This document shows, piece by piece, positions 47,256-58,120 of a stretch of 64,000 bases of DNA; position 1 is the stretch's first letter; the number at the start of each line of letters is the position of its first letter. The position numbers and the translations under genes were made by a program. The stretch comes from Lelliottia sp. JS-SCA-14 (GTDB lineage: Bacteria > Pseudomonadota > Gammaproteobacteria > Enterobacterales > Enterobacteriaceae), in assembly GCF_035593345.1 (NCBI RefSeq), contig NZ_CP141606.1:1612001-1676000 (forward strand). Direction: 5' to 3'. The notes beneath the pieces are model-generated. The model was not told the DNA's origin and made no database searches. It saw nothing but the letters and a program-made list of their open reading frames with translations.

Positions 47256-47924
47256 TTAGTTGCGGCGTTCGAAGGCCAGCGCTTTGCTCTCAATGAGGCG
47301 CATCAGCAGCGTCAGCAGGCCGTTCACCACCAGATAAACCAGACCCGCCGCGCCGAAGACCATCACGTCATAGGTGCGTCCGTAGAGCAGCTGCCCGTGG
47401 CCCATCACTTCCATCAGCGTAATGGTGTAGGCCAGAGAGGTACTTTTAAACACCAGCACCACTTCGTTGGAATACGAAGAGAGCGCGCGTTTAAAGGCAT
47501 ACGGCAGCAGGATCGCCAGGGTGTCTTTCTTGCTCATCCCCAGCGCACCGCAGGACTGCCATTGTCCTTCCGGAATAGCGCGAATCGCACCGTAGAACAG
47601 CTGAGTGGTATAGGCAGCACTGTTCAGGGAGAGCGCAATCAGGGCGCACAGCCACGGTTCAGACAGCAGATGCCAGATGACCGGATAGTTCTGCAGCGAC
47701 GGGAACTGGCCCGGCCCGTAGTAAATCAGGAAGATCTGCACCAGCAGCGGCGTGCCGGTAAACAGGGTGATATAGGCGCGAACCACCCATACCAGCACCG
47801 GCGTTTTCAGCGTCAGAACGATGGTGAAAAAGAGTGCCAGAATCAGAGCCACCACGATGGACGCCACGGTCAGCGTCAGGCTGGTGTGCAGCCCTTTCAT
47901 CAGCTCCGGTAAATACTCAAGCAT
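47256..47924 (-). CDS. artM: Arginine ABC transporter permease ArtM
   Basis: A 222-residue permease of the polar amino acid type with about five transmembrane segments and the EAA loop GAIRAIPEGQWQSCGALGMSKKD. The start overlaps the artQ stop by one base. Last gene of artPIQM. Confidence 0.96.
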   Translation of the reverse strand: MLEYLPELMKGLHTSLTLTVASIVVALILALFFTIVLTLKTPVLVWVVRAYITLFTGTPLLVQIFLIYYGPGQFPSLQNYPVIWHLLSEPWLCALIALSLNSAAYTTQLFYGAIRAIPEGQWQSCGALGMSKKDTLAILLPYAFKRALSSYSNEVVLVFKSTSLAYTITLMEVMGHGQLLYGRTYDVMVFGAAGLVYLVVNGLLTLLMRLIESKALAFERRN

Positions 47925-48640
47925 CAGCCAGGTCTCCGTTCAAAACGCGTTGCGCGCAGGTCAATACGTTTAAGAACGTACTGGCTCAGCAACGTGATCA
48001 CCAGGTAGATAGCCGCCGCAACGATATACCAGGTGAAAGGCTCCTGGGTGCGGGTGGCGATGCTTTTGGTTTGCAGCATTAAATCGTTGACGCTGATCAG
48101 GCTGACCAGCGCGGTATCTTTCAGCAGCACCAGCCACTGATTGCCCAGCCCTGGCAGGGCATGACGCCACATCTGCGGCATCACCAGGCGGAAGAAAATC
48201 GCCGCTTTCGATAACCCCAGCGCCTGGCCGGATTCCCACTGGCCGACCGGCACCGCTTTCAGCGCGCCGCGCAGCGTCTGGGACGCATAGGCGGAATAGA
48301 GCAGGGAAAGGGCGATCACGCCGCACAGGAACGGGCTGACGTCGAAGTTCTCGATCTGCATCTGCACCGGGATCTGCGCAAAGCCGAGATTAATCGTGAA
48401 GCCGTCCGACAGCATCAGCAGCAGCTGTGACGAGCCGAAATAGATAAACAGGACCACCAGGATTTCCGGCAGTCCGCGCAGAACGGTCACCAGCCCCGAG
48501 CCTGCCCATGCGACCGGGCGCCATTTGGCTGACTCCCACACCGCAAAGAACATCGCCAGCACCAGGCCGATAATGAGTGCGCAAACGGCAAGGCCGACGG
48601 TCATCCCGGCGGCGCTTGCTAATGGAAAAAGTTCGTTCAT
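47924..48640 (-). CDS. artQ: Arginine ABC transporter permease ArtQ
   Basis: A 238-residue permease, partner of ArtM, with [23 protein letters not shown] as its EAA loop. It starts seven bases after the artI stop. Confidence 0.96.
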   Translation of the reverse strand: MNELFPLASAAGMTVGLAVCALIIGLVLAMFFAVWESAKWRPVAWAGSGLVTVLRGLPEILVVLFIYFGSSQLLLMLSDGFTINLGFAQIPVQMQIENFDVSPFLCGVIALSLLYSAYASQTLRGALKAVPVGQWESGQALGLSKAAIFFRLVMPQMWRHALPGLGNQWLVLLKDTALVSLISVNDLMLQTKSIATRTQEPFTWYIVAAAIYLVITLLSQYVLKRIDLRATRFERRPG

Positions 48641-48646
48641 CAGATC

Positions 48647-49378
48647 TTACTTCTGGAACCATTTGGAATAGATGGTCTGGTAAGTACCGTCTTTTTTCAC
48701 TTTATCCAGCGCAGTATTGAGTTTCTGCTGCAGGTCGGTGTTGCCCTGACGAACGGCGATGCCAAGACCCGTACCGAAGTAATCTTTGTCCGTCACTTTA
48801 TCGCCGATAGCGGCCAGTTTCGGCTCTGCTTTCAGCCACTCGGTTACCACGGCAGTGTCCCCGAATACCGCATCAATACGGCCATTCTGCATATCCAGCT
48901 TGGCGTTCATGTAGCTGTCGTAAGGCACAACGGTGATTTCCGGGTGCTTATCGGTGATGAATTTCTGGTGCGTGGAGCCGTTCTGCATCCCGACTTTTTT
49001 GCCTTTCAGCGCGGCGATATCGGCAATTTTGCCTTTCTGGCCGACGAACAGGGCAGAGTTTTCATAGTACGGCTGGGTGAACAGAACCTGCTTTTCACGC
49101 TCTGGGGTGATGTCCATACCGGAAATCACCGCGTCAAAACGACGGAACTTCAGGCTTGGGATCAGGCTGTCGAACGCCTGGTTGGTGAAGGTACAGGTGG
49201 CGTCGATCTCTTTGCACAGGGCGTTGGCCAGATCCACGTCGAAGCCGACGATCTTATTGCTGGCGTCCATGGATTCAAACGGAGGATACGAGGCTTCCAT
49301 GGCGAAACGAATGGTCTGTGCGGCGGAAGCGGAAAGGCTGACGCTAGCAAGCAGGGCGGCTATCAGTACTTTTTTCAT
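48647..49378 (-). CDS. artI: Periplasmic amino acid binding protein ArtI
   Basis: A 243-residue paralogue of ArtJ with signal peptide MKKVLIAALLASVSLSASA. I use the ATG at 49378, spaced nine bases from AGGGAAA and matching the MKKV start of the family; an ATG two codons earlier lies too close to the ribosome site. In E. coli its ligand is less certain than that of ArtJ. Confidence 0.95.
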   Translation of the reverse strand: MKKVLIAALLASVSLSASAAQTIRFAMEASYPPFESMDASNKIVGFDVDLANALCKEIDATCTFTNQAFDSLIPSLKFRRFDAVISGMDITPEREKQVLFTQPYYENSALFVGQKGKIADIAALKGKKVGMQNGSTHQKFITDKHPEITVVPYDSYMNAKLDMQNGRIDAVFGDTAVVTEWLKAEPKLAAIGDKVTDKDYFGTGLGIAVRQGNTDLQQKLNTALDKVKKDGTYQTIYSKWFQK

Positions 49379-49397
49379 TGTCATTTTCCCTAACACA

Positions 49398-50126
49398 TCA
49401 GTGAGATAAATAGTTTTTAAAGGCGTCGGTTTGCGGGGCGGTAAAGCAGCTCGCATCACCTTGTTCAACAATATGACCGTTTTCCATGTACACCACGCGG
49501 CTGGCGGTTTTGCGCGCCACTTCCACTTCATGGGTGACGATCACCTGGGTGATATTGGTTTCGGCCAGCTCGCGGATAATGCTGACGATCTGGGCGGTAA
49601 TTTCCGGGTCCAGCGCGGCGGTCGGCTCATCAAACAGCAGCACCTGCGGCTCCATCATCAGCGCGCGGGCAATGGCAACACGCTGCTGCTGACCGCCGGA
49701 GAGGTGCAGCGGATAGCGATCGCTGTAGGGTTTTAAGCGCAGACGTTCGAGCAGTTTTTCCGCACGGGCGAGGGCCCTTTCTTTGCTTAACCCCAGCACG
49801 CGGCAGGGCGCTTCGATCAGGTTTTGCTGCACGGTGAGGTGCGGCCAGAGATTGTATTGCTGAAACACCATGCCGACGTTCTGACGAAGAGAGCGGATCG
49901 CTTTATCGGAAGGGGCTTTGGTGAAATCGAAATGATTCCCGGCGATATCGAGCTGGCCGGAACGTGGCATTTCAAGCAGATTGAGGACGCGCAGCAGTGA
50001 GCTTTTACCTGCGCCGCTTGGGCCAAGCAAAACCAGCGTTTCGCCCTCTGGGCAGTTCAGCGTGATGTCGAACAGCGCCTGGTGTGCGCCGTAGAAGCAG
50101 TTAATGCCGTTTAGTTGAATACTCAT
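49398..50126 (-). CDS. artP: Arginine ABC transporter ATPase ArtP
   Basis: A 242-residue ABC ATPase of the polar amino acid type: Walker [10 protein letters not shown], signature LSGGQQQR, Walker [13 protein letters not shown], and switch VTHEVEVA. First gene of the artPIQM operon. Confidence 0.97.
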   Translation of the reverse strand: MSIQLNGINCFYGAHQALFDITLNCPEGETLVLLGPSGAGKSSLLRVLNLLEMPRSGQLDIAGNHFDFTKAPSDKAIRSLRQNVGMVFQQYNLWPHLTVQQNLIEAPCRVLGLSKERALARAEKLLERLRLKPYSDRYPLHLSGGQQQRVAIARALMMEPQVLLFDEPTAALDPEITAQIVSIIRELAETNITQVIVTHEVEVARKTASRVVYMENGHIVEQGDASCFTAPQTDAFKNYLSH

Positions 50127-50293
50127 CGGGGCAGTCTTTACTCATCCAGGCAATCTATAGCAATTGAGGCCGCAGATAGTACCGTTGACAGAATAGTTAT
50201 GCAATATTTATGCGTTAAAAGTTAAATATAAACCGTATTCAGGTTTAAACATAGCACAAAATCGCGTACGGCTATGGGCGCGAGTATAAATGT

Positions 50294-50315
50294 CGGCATT
50301 CCTCACGAAATGCCG
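50294..50315 (-). terminator. Possible weak terminator after ybjP
   Basis: CGGCATT and AATGCCG form a seven-pair stem with an eight-base loop, about 30 bases past the ybjP stop. Only ATTTATA follows on the minus strand. Confidence 0.4.
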
Positions 50316-50343
50316 CACATTTTACGGGGGAAACCATTCTGAA

Positions 50344-50862
50344 CTAACGATTCTCGATCGACTGGCGAAGCGTACCGGCAGGGGCGTGGACGCTGCCGCC
50401 GATGTAACGCACGTCGTCGATGGCCCAGCACTGGCCCTCGCGGATCATCAGCACTTCATCCTGCCAGGTCTGGCTGCCCTGGGTCAGTTTGACCCGCAGC
50501 GGAATGTTGCGTGCGTCGGTGTTCGGGATGGTGGAAGCGCTGGAAACCTCGGCGCTGTCAGGCAGCGTGGTACGGCTGGAGAACGGATCGGATTTGAGCA
50601 GCGCGTTATGCTGCGGATCGCGTGAAGCGTCGTTCAGCAGTTTCGCCAGATTATCACTCAGGTACGGGCGCAGGGCGGTGAGATCGCTGCTCTTGTGGGA
50701 AATACGGTAATCGTAGAACTGTTGAGCCACGGTGTCAGGGCCGCCGTCAATGCACGGACCGCTGCGTGTCCCGATATCCTTAAAAGCAGGGGTGACCGTG
50801 GTGGTGCAGGCGCTGAGCAGCAGCGCGCACGGCACTAAAAGCGTCAAAGCAGAATAGCGCAT
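50344..50862 (-). CDS. ybjP: Lipoprotein YbjP
   Basis: A 172-residue lipoprotein with signal MRYSALTLLVPCALLLSAC; the lipobox LSAC puts the acylated cysteine at residue 19, and Thr at +2 suggests sorting to the outer membrane. The rest has a DUF3828-like fold (QFYDYRISHKSSDLTALRPYL). Function is unknown. The ATG at 50862 follows AAGGAAA. Confidence 0.92.
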   Translation of the reverse strand: MRYSALTLLVPCALLLSACTTTVTPAFKDIGTRSGPCIDGGPDTVAQQFYDYRISHKSSDLTALRPYLSDNLAKLLNDASRDPQHNALLKSDPFSSRTTLPDSAEVSSASTIPNTDARNIPLRVKLTQGSQTWQDEVLMIREGQCWAIDDVRYIGGSVHAPAGTLRQSIENR

Positions 50863-50969
50863 GTTGATTTCCTTAATGATTAACTATCCTTTCAATAATA
50901 GCGTAACGAACCGATAATGCTGTTGAGTTAGCCGCCTAAGGCATTGAACGCTAAAGAGGGAGATAAATG

Positions 50970-51293
50970 ATGCAATTTTCCACAACCCCGACGCTGGAAG
51001 GACAACCGATTGTCGAGTATTGCGGCGTCGTGACCGGTGAAGCCATTCTTGGCGCGAATATATTCCGCGACTTTTTCGCCGGGATCCGCGATATCGTCGG
51101 CGGTCGTTCCGGAGCCTATGAGAAAGAGCTGCGCAAGGCGCGCGAAATCGCCTTTAAAGAGCTGGGCGAGCAGGCCAAAGCGCTGGGCGCGGATGCGGTC
51201 GTTGGCATTGATATCGACTACGAAACCGTCGGGAAAGACGCCAGCATGCTGATGGTGAGCGTCAGCGGGACGGCGGTGAAAACGCGCCGATGA
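50970..51293 (+). CDS. ybjQ: UPF0145 family protein YbjQ
   Basis: A 107-residue protein of the YbjQ family, whose members form pentamers. It contains the family stretch [20 protein letters not shown] and [10 protein letters not shown]. Two adjacent ATGs exist; I chose 50970, which matches the E. coli [11 protein letters not shown] start. The stop overlaps the amiD start as ATGA. Function is unknown. Confidence 0.93.
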   Translation: MQFSTTPTLEGQPIVEYCGVVTGEAILGANIFRDFFAGIRDIVGGRSGAYEKELRKAREIAFKELGEQAKALGADAVVGIDIDYETVGKDASMLMVSVSGTAVKTRR

Positions 51294-52117
51294 AACGCGT
51301 ATTATCGACACTCCTGCTGGCGCTGTTGCTGGCAGGCTGTGCGGAGAAAGGGATTATCGATAAAGGGGCCTATGAGCTGGACACCCGCCATCAGGCGCAG
51401 GCCGCGTATCCGCGCATTAAAGTGCTGGTGATCCACTATACCGCCGATGATTTTGACAGCTCGCTGGCGACGCTCACGGACAAAAACGTCAGCTCCCACT
51501 ATCTCATCCCCGCGAATCCCCCTCAGCCATCGGGCAAGCCGCGCATCTGGCAGCTGGTGCCGGAGAAAGAGTTAGCCTGGCACGCGGGGATCAGTTTCTG
51601 GCGCGGGACCAACCGCATCAACGATACCTCGATTGGCATCGAGCTCGAAAACCGCGGCTGGCAAAAATCGAACGGCGAGAAAACCTTTACCCCGTTTGAA
51701 CCGGCGCAAATCGCGGCGCTGATCCCTCTCGCCAAAGACATTATCGCCCGCTACAACATCAAGCCCGAGAACGTGGTGGCCCATTCGGATATCGCCCCCC
51801 AGCGCAAAGACGATCCCGGCCCGCTGTTCCCATGGCAGATGCTGGCCCAGCAGGGCATCGGTGCCTGGCCCGATCCCGCGCGCGTGACCTTTTATCTCAA
51901 CGGAAAGTCGAAGTATGAGCCCGTCGATACGGCAGCGCTGCTCGATCTGCTGATGCGCTACGGTTACGAAGTGCCGGATAACAGCACCGCGGCGCAGCAA
52001 AAGCGGGTGATTATGGTCTTCCAGATGCACTACCGTCCCGAGCTCTGGAACGGTATTGCCGATGCTGAAACGCTGGCGATTGCTAGAGCGTTGTTAGAGA
52101 AGTACGGGCAGGGGTAA
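51290..52117 (+). CDS. amiD: N-acetylmuramoyl-L-alanine amidase AmiD (lipoprotein)
   Basis: A 275-residue outer-membrane lipoprotein (lipobox LAGC, Cys17) of the amidase_2 type. Zinc ligands are His49 in VIHYTADD and the His and Asp of [23 protein letters not shown] carries the catalytic Glu. The C-terminal part is a peptidoglycan-binding-like domain. It cleaves the amide between MurNAc or anhydro-MurNAc and the peptide. Its end abuts the convergent ybjS stop. Confidence 0.95.
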   Translation: MKRVLSTLLLALLLAGCAEKGIIDKGAYELDTRHQAQAAYPRIKVLVIHYTADDFDSSLATLTDKNVSSHYLIPANPPQPSGKPRIWQLVPEKELAWHAGISFWRGTNRINDTSIGIELENRGWQKSNGEKTFTPFEPAQIAALIPLAKDIIARYNIKPENVVAHSDIAPQRKDDPGPLFPWQMLAQQGIGAWPDPARVTFYLNGKSKYEPVDTAALLDLLMRYGYEVPDNSTAAQQKRVIMVFQMHYRPELWNGIADAETLAIARALLEKYGQG

Positions 52118-53131
52118 TTAGCGGTGCAGCTTGCCGTGATCCCGCAGCCACGCCGCCGTGCGCACAATCCCTTCATCGAGGGTTACGATCGGCTGATAGC
52201 CCAGCTCGGTCTCGGCGCGCGTGGTGTCCAGCGTAAAATCGAAGTTCAGCTTTGACACGCCGTAGTGCGTCAGGGCCGGTTCTTTCGCCGATTTATTGCC
52301 AAAACGTTCCATGCTGCGGGCGATCATATCCAGCATCGGGTAGGGCACAGAACGAATGCGGCAGTGGATGTTCAGCTCATCGATCAGGCGCTGGACGATA
52401 CTGCGCAACGTTTGCGGTTCGCCGTTGGTGATGTTGTAGGCGCGACCGGAGACCAGGTGATCGCACTCGGTCTGGCTCGCCAGCCACATCGCGTGCACCG
52501 CGTTTTCGTAGTAGGTCATATCCACCAGCGCATCGCCGCCGCGCGGCAACAGCACGCTGCCGTAGTGGTGCATCATCTGCGCCAGGCGCGGGATAAACAC
52601 TTTGTCGTGCGGCCCAAACAGGCTCTGCGGACGCAGAACGGTAAAGCGGGTGTGCGGGTTGGATTGCGCCAGCAGATCGATCACCTCTTCGCTGGCCGCT
52701 TTGCTGCGCGCGAACTCACAGGCGAAACGCGCCGGGCGGAAATCTTCCTGAATATCGCGATGGTGGTGATAGTCAAAATAGAGCGACGGGGAGGAGATAT
52801 GCACGAAGTTGCGCACGCCCCAGGCCACGGCCCATTCGCCGAGTCGGCGGGTGGCGCGAACGTTGGCCAGGTCGAACGCCTGCTGCGTTCCCCACGGCGA
52901 GGTAAAGCTGGAGCAGTGCCACAGTGTGTCGATACCGGCGAGCATGGCTTTGGCTTGCGAGGAAACCAGCTCCGTCAGATCGGCGTGGATAAATTCCGCG
53001 CCCATTTTTTGCAGGAGTTTACCCATCGCTTCGTTACGACCGGTAGCTCTGACGCTGATGCCTTTCTGACGCAAAAACTCGACCGCATTTCGACCTAAGC
53101 CGCTGGTGGCGCCGGTAACCAGTACCTTCAT
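52118..53131 (-). CDS. ybjS: Extended SDR epimerase-like protein YbjS
   Basis: A 337-residue protein with an NAD(P)-binding [14 protein letters not shown] at the start and an epimerase/3-beta-hydroxysteroid dehydrogenase-like C terminus. At the usual YxxxK position the sequence reads FARSK (Phe140, Lys144), so the catalytic Tyr is replaced by Phe; whether E. coli YbjS has the same I cannot confirm. Substrate unknown. It lies 92 bases after ybjT, at the end of the poxB-ltaE-ybjT-ybjS series. Confidence 0.92.
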   Translation of the reverse strand: MKVLVTGATSGLGRNAVEFLRQKGISVRATGRNEAMGKLLQKMGAEFIHADLTELVSSQAKAMLAGIDTLWHCSSFTSPWGTQQAFDLANVRATRRLGEWAVAWGVRNFVHISSPSLYFDYHHHRDIQEDFRPARFACEFARSKAASEEVIDLLAQSNPHTRFTVLRPQSLFGPHDKVFIPRLAQMMHHYGSVLLPRGGDALVDMTYYENAVHAMWLASQTECDHLVSGRAYNITNGEPQTLRSIVQRLIDELNIHCRIRSVPYPMLDMIARSMERFGNKSAKEPALTHYGVSKLNFDFTLDTTRAETELGYQPIVTLDEGIVRTAAWLRDHGKLHR

Positions 53132-53223
53132 ATCTATCCACTGTGTTGAAAAGAATTTCGTGCGCATTCTTCCGTGAATTACGTCATGTTGCAATGGGAA
53201 AGGTGAAAGAATCAGAGGATTAA

Positions 53224-54660
53224 TCAGACTTTTTCCGTCATTCCTTCTGCAAGATGCGCAATACGCTTCGCCATACCCCGGAAGATGAACAGATGCGCCG
53301 GGATCATAAACAGCCAGTAGAACAGCCCCGGCATGCCGTGCGGGTGCCACCAGGCGCGAACGTCCAGCTCGCGGTGATCGCCTTTGTCCTTCAACGTAAA
53401 GCATAGACGACCCAGGCCGGGGGCTTTCATACCGAACAGCAGCGCCAGCTGTTTTTCCGGCTCGACGATGATCACCTTCCAGCTATCGACGGCGTCACCG
53501 GTCTGTAAATACGGGTGCGCAGGGCGGCCTTTTGCCAGCTTATGCCCGACCAGCAGATCCATCATCCCGCGCGTGTCCCAGAGAATGTTGCCAAAGAAAT
53601 AGCGCTCTTTGCCGCCGATCTGGTTAATGACTTCCCACAGCGCGGCGAGGCTGGCGGTGGTTTTCACCGTGCAACCGGCCTGCTTCGGATAGTAGCCATA
53701 CTCCGGTCGCCAGCGGGCAAAGGCCTGAGCGTCATATCCCCAGTCGCTGGAGTTCATCAGCTCCTCTTCCTCTTTGAGGGTGTGGCGCACCGCGTCGTCA
53801 AAGCGGGTCAGATCCTGCGGAATCAGCGCCCGCAGTTCGCGGTCGTCGGCCAGCAGATCGTGCTTCAGCCCCTGGATCAGCGCCTTGGCGGTGGTCGGGG
53901 GAACCGAAGTGATCACGTTCAGGAACCACACCGAAATCCAGCGGGTGGGGAAGGGGATGGGTACCAGCCAGCGACGACGGCCGCTGACGGTCATGAAGTG
54001 TTCGAACTGCTCCTGATAGCTGAGGACTTCCGGCCCGGCCGCTTCCAGCACGCGATGGGTTTGTGTGGGATGATTCAGCAGTTCCACCAGATAGTGCAGC
54101 AGGTTTTCCAGCGCAATCGGCGTGGTGCGCGAACGCACCCAACGAGGCGGCGTGAGCACCGGCAGGTTGTAGACCATATCGCGCATCACTTCGAAGGCCG
54201 CGGAACCGGCGCCGACGATAATGCCCGCCCGCAGTTCCGTCACCGGGATCTCCGCGCTGCGCAGCATTTCGCCCGTCAGCTGACGGGCGCGCAGATGGTC
54301 GGACTGTTCGTTTTCTGGTGCCTGGAGTGAGCTGAGGAAAATAATCTGCTTCACCGGCGTCTGGAGCAGCGCATCGCGCACGTTCAGCGCCACCTGGCGC
54401 TCATGGGCGATAAAGTCACCGCCTTCGCCCATGCTGTGCACCAGATAATAGAGCGTATCGACGCCTTCCAGCAGCGCGGGCAGCTCCTTCGGCCAGTTGA
54501 GATCCACCGCGTGGCAGGTGACGTTGGGCAGATTAAGTTTTTGCAGGCGTTCCACATTACGTGCCGCCGCCAGCACCTGATGACCGTGCTGGCTGAGCGC
54601 TGTCGTCAGATGTTGACCGATATACCCGCTGGCGCCGAGCACCAGAATTCGTTGCGACAC
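53224..54660 (-). CDS. ybjT: NAD(P)-binding protein YbjT with DUF2867 domain
   Basis: A 478-residue protein. The N-terminal atypical SDR domain has [11 protein letters not shown]; after about residue 300 a DUF2867 domain starts. A hydrophobic stretch [16 protein letters not shown] near the C terminus suggests membrane association. The start is GTG at 54660 with GGAG six bases upstream. It is ten bases from ltaE, so cotranscribed. In E. coli it is linked to quinone-type or membrane redox functions only by family. Confidence 0.92.
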   Translation of the reverse strand: MSQRILVLGASGYIGQHLTTALSQHGHQVLAAARNVERLQKLNLPNVTCHAVDLNWPKELPALLEGVDTLYYLVHSMGEGGDFIAHERQVALNVRDALLQTPVKQIIFLSSLQAPENEQSDHLRARQLTGEMLRSAEIPVTELRAGIIVGAGSAAFEVMRDMVYNLPVLTPPRWVRSRTTPIALENLLHYLVELLNHPTQTHRVLEAAGPEVLSYQEQFEHFMTVSGRRRWLVPIPFPTRWISVWFLNVITSVPPTTAKALIQGLKHDLLADDRELRALIPQDLTRFDDAVRHTLKEEEELMNSSDWGYDAQAFARWRPEYGYYPKQAGCTVKTTASLAALWEVINQIGGKERYFFGNILWDTRGMMDLLVGHKLAKGRPAHPYLQTGDAVDSWKVIIVEPEKQLALLFGMKAPGLGRLCFTLKDKGDHRELDVRAWWHPHGMPGLFYWLFMIPAHLFIFRGMAKRIAHLAEGMTEKV

Positions 54661-54670
54661 GTCATGCTCC

Positions 54671-55672
54671 TTAACGCTGTAAAAAGGCCTGCCAGTGTTT
54701 GACCACTTCCGCCAGCTGCTCGCGGCTCACATCGAGGTGCATTACCAGACGCACAATCGGTGAGGCGTTCATCAGCACGCCGTGGGCTTTCATATACTCG
54801 CCCAGCGCCGCCGCATTCTCTTCGCCGACGCGAACGAACAGCATATTGGTGTCGTGACGCATCACATCCGCGCCGATCTCGCGCAGCTGCGTCGCCATCC
54901 AGGCGGCGTTGTCGTGATCTTCTTTCAGACGAGCGACGTTATTTTTCAGGGCGTACAGCCCGGCCGCCGCCAGAATCCCGGCCTGACGCATTCCGCCGCC
55001 GGTCATTTTACGCCAGCGGTTAGCGCGCTTAATGTAGTCCGCGTTCCCGACCAGCAGGGAGCCGACCGGCGTCCCCAGCCCTTTCGACAGGCAGATGGTG
55101 AACGAATCGCAGTACTGAGTGATCTCTTTCAGCTCGCAGCCATACTCCACCACGGCGTTAAAGATACGCGCCCCGTCGACGTGCAGGCCCAGTTTGCGCT
55201 CGTGGGTGAATTCCCACGCGGCTTTGAGATACTCGCGCGGCAGCACTTTGCCGTTGTGGGTATTTTCCAGACTCAGGAGTTTGGTGCGGGCAAAGTGGAT
55301 ATCGTCGGCTTTGATTTTGGCCGCCACTTTATCGAGCGGCAGGGAGCCGTCAGCGGCGGCGTCGATAGGCTGCGGCTGAATGCTGCCGAGCACCGCCGCG
55401 CCACCGGCTTCGTACAGATAGTTATGCGCGCCCTGGCCGACGATATACTCTTCGCCGCGCTCGCAGTGGCTGAGCAGCGCCACCAGGTTAGCCTGAGTGC
55501 CTGTCGGCAGGAACAGCGCCGCCTCTTTACCGCTTAATTCGACGGCGTAGCGCTGGAGTTCATTGACGGTGGGATCGTCACCGTAAACGTCATCCCCGAC
55601 CGGGGCGGCCATCATCTCTTCGAGCATGGCGCGACTCGGACGGGTAACGGTATCACTGCGTAAATCAATCAT
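54671..55672 (-). CDS. ltaE: Low-specificity L-threonine aldolase LtaE
   Basis: A 333-residue PLP enzyme that splits threonine and allo-threonine to glycine and acetaldehyde. The PLP lysine is Lys197 in [32 protein letters not shown] and [11 protein letters not shown] are family marks. The ATG at 55672 gives the E. coli length. Between poxB and ybjT. Confidence 0.97.
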   Translation of the reverse strand: MIDLRSDTVTRPSRAMLEEMMAAPVGDDVYGDDPTVNELQRYAVELSGKEAALFLPTGTQANLVALLSHCERGEEYIVGQGAHNYLYEAGGAAVLGSIQPQPIDAAADGSLPLDKVAAKIKADDIHFARTKLLSLENTHNGKVLPREYLKAAWEFTHERKLGLHVDGARIFNAVVEYGCELKEITQYCDSFTICLSKGLGTPVGSLLVGNADYIKRANRWRKMTGGGMRQAGILAAAGLYALKNNVARLKEDHDNAAWMATQLREIGADVMRHDTNMLFVRVGEENAAALGEYMKAHGVLMNASPIVRLVMHLDVSREQLAEVVKHWQAFLQR

Positions 55673-55710
55673 GGCATTTCCCTGTGTTTTAAAAGGCAAT
55701 GCCGACTGTT

Positions 55711-57429
55711 TTACCTGAGCCAGTTGGTTTTTGCCAGTTCGATAACCTCGTCGCCGCGCCCGCTGATAATGGCGCGCAGCATATACAGGCTAAAGCCTTT
55801 CGCCTGCTCCAGTTTGATCTGCGGCGGAATAGCCAGCTCCTCTTTGGCGACCACCACGTCCACCAGCACCGGGCCGTCGATGGAGAAGGCGCGCTGCAGC
55901 GCTTCGTCAACCTCAGACGCTTTTTCCACACGGATGCCGGTGATCCCGCAGGCTTCGGCGATCTTCGCGAAGTTGGTGTCGTGGAGCTCGGTGCCGTCCG
56001 TCAGATAGCCCCCGGCTTTCATCTCCATCGCCACAAAACCTAACACGCTGTTGTTAAACACCACGATTTTGAGCGGAAGTTTCATCTGCACCACCGACAG
56101 GAAATCGCCCATCAGCATGCTAAACCCGCCGTCACCGCACATCGCCACCACCTGACGTTCCGGCGCGGTGGCTTGCGCACCCAGCGCCTGCGGCATGGCG
56201 TTGGCCATCGAGCCGTGGTTGAAGGAGCCAATCAGGCGGCGTTTGCCGTTCATTTTCAGATAGCGCGCCGCCCAGACGGTCGGCGTGCCGACATCGCAGG
56301 TAAAGATGGCGTCATCAGAGGCGAAATGGCTGATCTGCTGCGCGAGGTACTGCGGGTGTATGGCTTTTTCGCTCGGTTTGGCGAGATCGTCCAGCCCTTT
56401 GCGCGCGTCGCGATAGTCGCTCAGTGCCTTGTCGAGGAACTTGCGATCGGTTTTCTCCTCCAGATGCGGGAGCAGGGCGGCCAGCGTCGATTTGATATCC
56501 CCGATCAGCGCCATATCGACCTTGCTGTGCGCGCCGATGCTGCCGGGGTTGATATCGATTTGGATGATTTTGGCATCGTTTGGATAGAACGCGCGATAGG
56601 GGAACTGGGTGCCGAGCAACACCAGGGTGTCGGCGTTCATCATGGTGTGGAACCCGGACGAGAAGCCAATCAGGCCGGTCATGCCGACATCGTAAGGGTT
56701 GTCGTATTCCACATGCTCTTTGCCGCGCAGGGCGTGAACAATCGGCGCTTTAATTTTTCCGGCAAATTCGACTAACTCTTTATGCGCCCCCGCACAGCCG
56801 CTGCCGCACAGCAGGGCGATATTGCTGGAGTAGCGCAGGAGTTGCGCCAGTTTTTTCAGCTCCTCTTCCGCCGGTGTGACGACCGGCTGCGGAGCCTGAT
56901 ACCAGTGCGTACTGGCCCCTTCTGGCGCGGCTTTGAGCGCCACGTCGCCCGGCAGGACCACCACCGATACGCCGCGGTTGAGGATCGCTTTGCGCATGGC
57001 GATCGCCATCACCTGCGGGATCTGCTCCGGCGTGGAGACCAGCTCGCAGTAGTGGCTACATTCACGGAACAGCTCCTGGGGATGCGTCTCCTGAAAATAG
57101 CCGCTGCCGATTTCGCTCGACGGAATATGCGCCGCAATCGCCAGCACCGGAACGTGGTTGCGATGGCAGTCGAAAAGACCGTTAATCAGATGCAGGTTGC
57201 CTGGCCCGCAGGATCCTGCGCACACCGCCAGCTCGCCTGTCAGCTGCGCTTCTGCGCCTGCGGCAAAGGCCGCCACCTCTTCGTGACGCGTCGGCATCCA
57301 GTCGATGGTGCCCATTCGGTTGAGGCTGTCGCTTAAGCCATTGAGGGAATCGCCGGTGACGCCCCAGATGCGTTTGACGCCCGCCTGTTCCAGGGTTTTT
57401 GCTACGTAGGCCGCTACGGTCTGTTTCAT
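55711..57429 (-). CDS. poxB: Pyruvate dehydrogenase (quinone) PoxB
   Basis: A 572-residue thiamine diphosphate and FAD enzyme that oxidises pyruvate to acetate and CO2 and reduces ubiquinone at the membrane. Visible features are [11 protein letters not shown], the catalytic-Glu region [15 protein letters not shown], and the ThDP-binding GDGGFSML...NNSVLGF. The C-terminal tail forms the lipid-activated membrane anchor. In E. coli it is RpoS-dependent. Confidence 0.97.
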   Translation of the reverse strand: MKQTVAAYVAKTLEQAGVKRIWGVTGDSLNGLSDSLNRMGTIDWMPTRHEEVAAFAAGAEAQLTGELAVCAGSCGPGNLHLINGLFDCHRNHVPVLAIAAHIPSSEIGSGYFQETHPQELFRECSHYCELVSTPEQIPQVMAIAMRKAILNRGVSVVVLPGDVALKAAPEGASTHWYQAPQPVVTPAEEELKKLAQLLRYSSNIALLCGSGCAGAHKELVEFAGKIKAPIVHALRGKEHVEYDNPYDVGMTGLIGFSSGFHTMMNADTLVLLGTQFPYRAFYPNDAKIIQIDINPGSIGAHSKVDMALIGDIKSTLAALLPHLEEKTDRKFLDKALSDYRDARKGLDDLAKPSEKAIHPQYLAQQISHFASDDAIFTCDVGTPTVWAARYLKMNGKRRLIGSFNHGSMANAMPQALGAQATAPERQVVAMCGDGGFSMLMGDFLSVVQMKLPLKIVVFNNSVLGFVAMEMKAGGYLTDGTELHDTNFAKIAEACGITGIRVEKASEVDEALQRAFSIDGPVLVDVVVAKEELAIPPQIKLEQAKGFSLYMLRAIISGRGDEVIELAKTNWLR

Positions 57430-57581
57430 GGTTGTCCTTCTCCGTTTTGTGATAACGCTTACAAGCTTAGAAGAAACTGAGCGTTATGCCCGTTTAATGC
57501 CCCCGATTAATAGTGACTTTCTTTGTGCAACATTTCGTCATATTCTGCTGGGACACAGGGTGAAAACAGGAATCATTTCAG

Positions 57582-58016
57582 ATGGTTAAATCATTGTTAA
57601 TTGCTGTTAATAGAACGCTAACGCACGACGATTTTGGCAAACTGTTATTACGTCTGGCGGTCGGCGGGCTGATGCTGTTTCACGGTCTGCACAAGCTGTT
57701 TGGCGGCGTGGGCTTTATCAGCGGGATGCTGGTGGCAAAAGGGCTGCCGGGGTTTATTGCCTATGGCGTGTTGATTGGTGAAGTAGTGGCACCGGTTCTG
57801 ATTGTGCTCGGGATCCTGACGCGTCCGGCGGCGCTGGTGCTGGCGTTTACCATGATCGTAGCGTGGCTGATGGTCGGCACGGGCAAAACTTTCGCGCTGG
57901 ATGCTGTCGGGGCCTGGGCGATTGAAAGCCTGGTCTATTTCTTCATTGGCGCGCTGGCCGTGGCGTTTATGGGGGCAGGGCGTTATGCGCTGGCGCGGGA
58001 TCCGGCGTGGCGTTGA
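57582..58016 (+). CDS. DoxX family membrane protein
   Basis: A 144-residue protein with about four transmembrane segments and the DoxX features LLLRLAVGGLMLFHGLHKLFGGV and GEVVAPVLIVLGILTRPAAL. DoxX members are linked to quinone or thiol redox chemistry. It is divergent from poxB with 152 bases between starts, and is not present in E. coli at this place. Role unproven. Confidence 0.85.
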   Translation: MVKSLLIAVNRTLTHDDFGKLLLRLAVGGLMLFHGLHKLFGGVGFISGMLVAKGLPGFIAYGVLIGEVVAPVLIVLGILTRPAALVLAFTMIVAWLMVGTGKTFALDAVGAWAIESLVYFFIGALAVAFMGAGRYALARDPAWR

Positions 58017-58026
58017 GATAAAAAAA

Positions 58027-58105
58027 GCCGGGTGGCGGCTACGCCTTACCCGGCCTACAGGTGTATAGGATATCGTAGGCCCGGTAAGCGTCAGCGCCAC
58101 CGGGC
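58027..58105. repeat. Inverted REP pair between DoxX gene and hcr
   Basis: A plus-oriented REP at 58027-58058 and a minus-oriented one at 58075-58105 separate the convergent genes. Confidence 0.8.
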
Positions 58106-58120
58106 ACAACACGCACAACT

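Noticed and set aside
50160..50240. TTATGC...ATGCG region before artP considered as an ARG box
   Set aside because: Four or more mismatches to the ArgR consensus; not enough to call.
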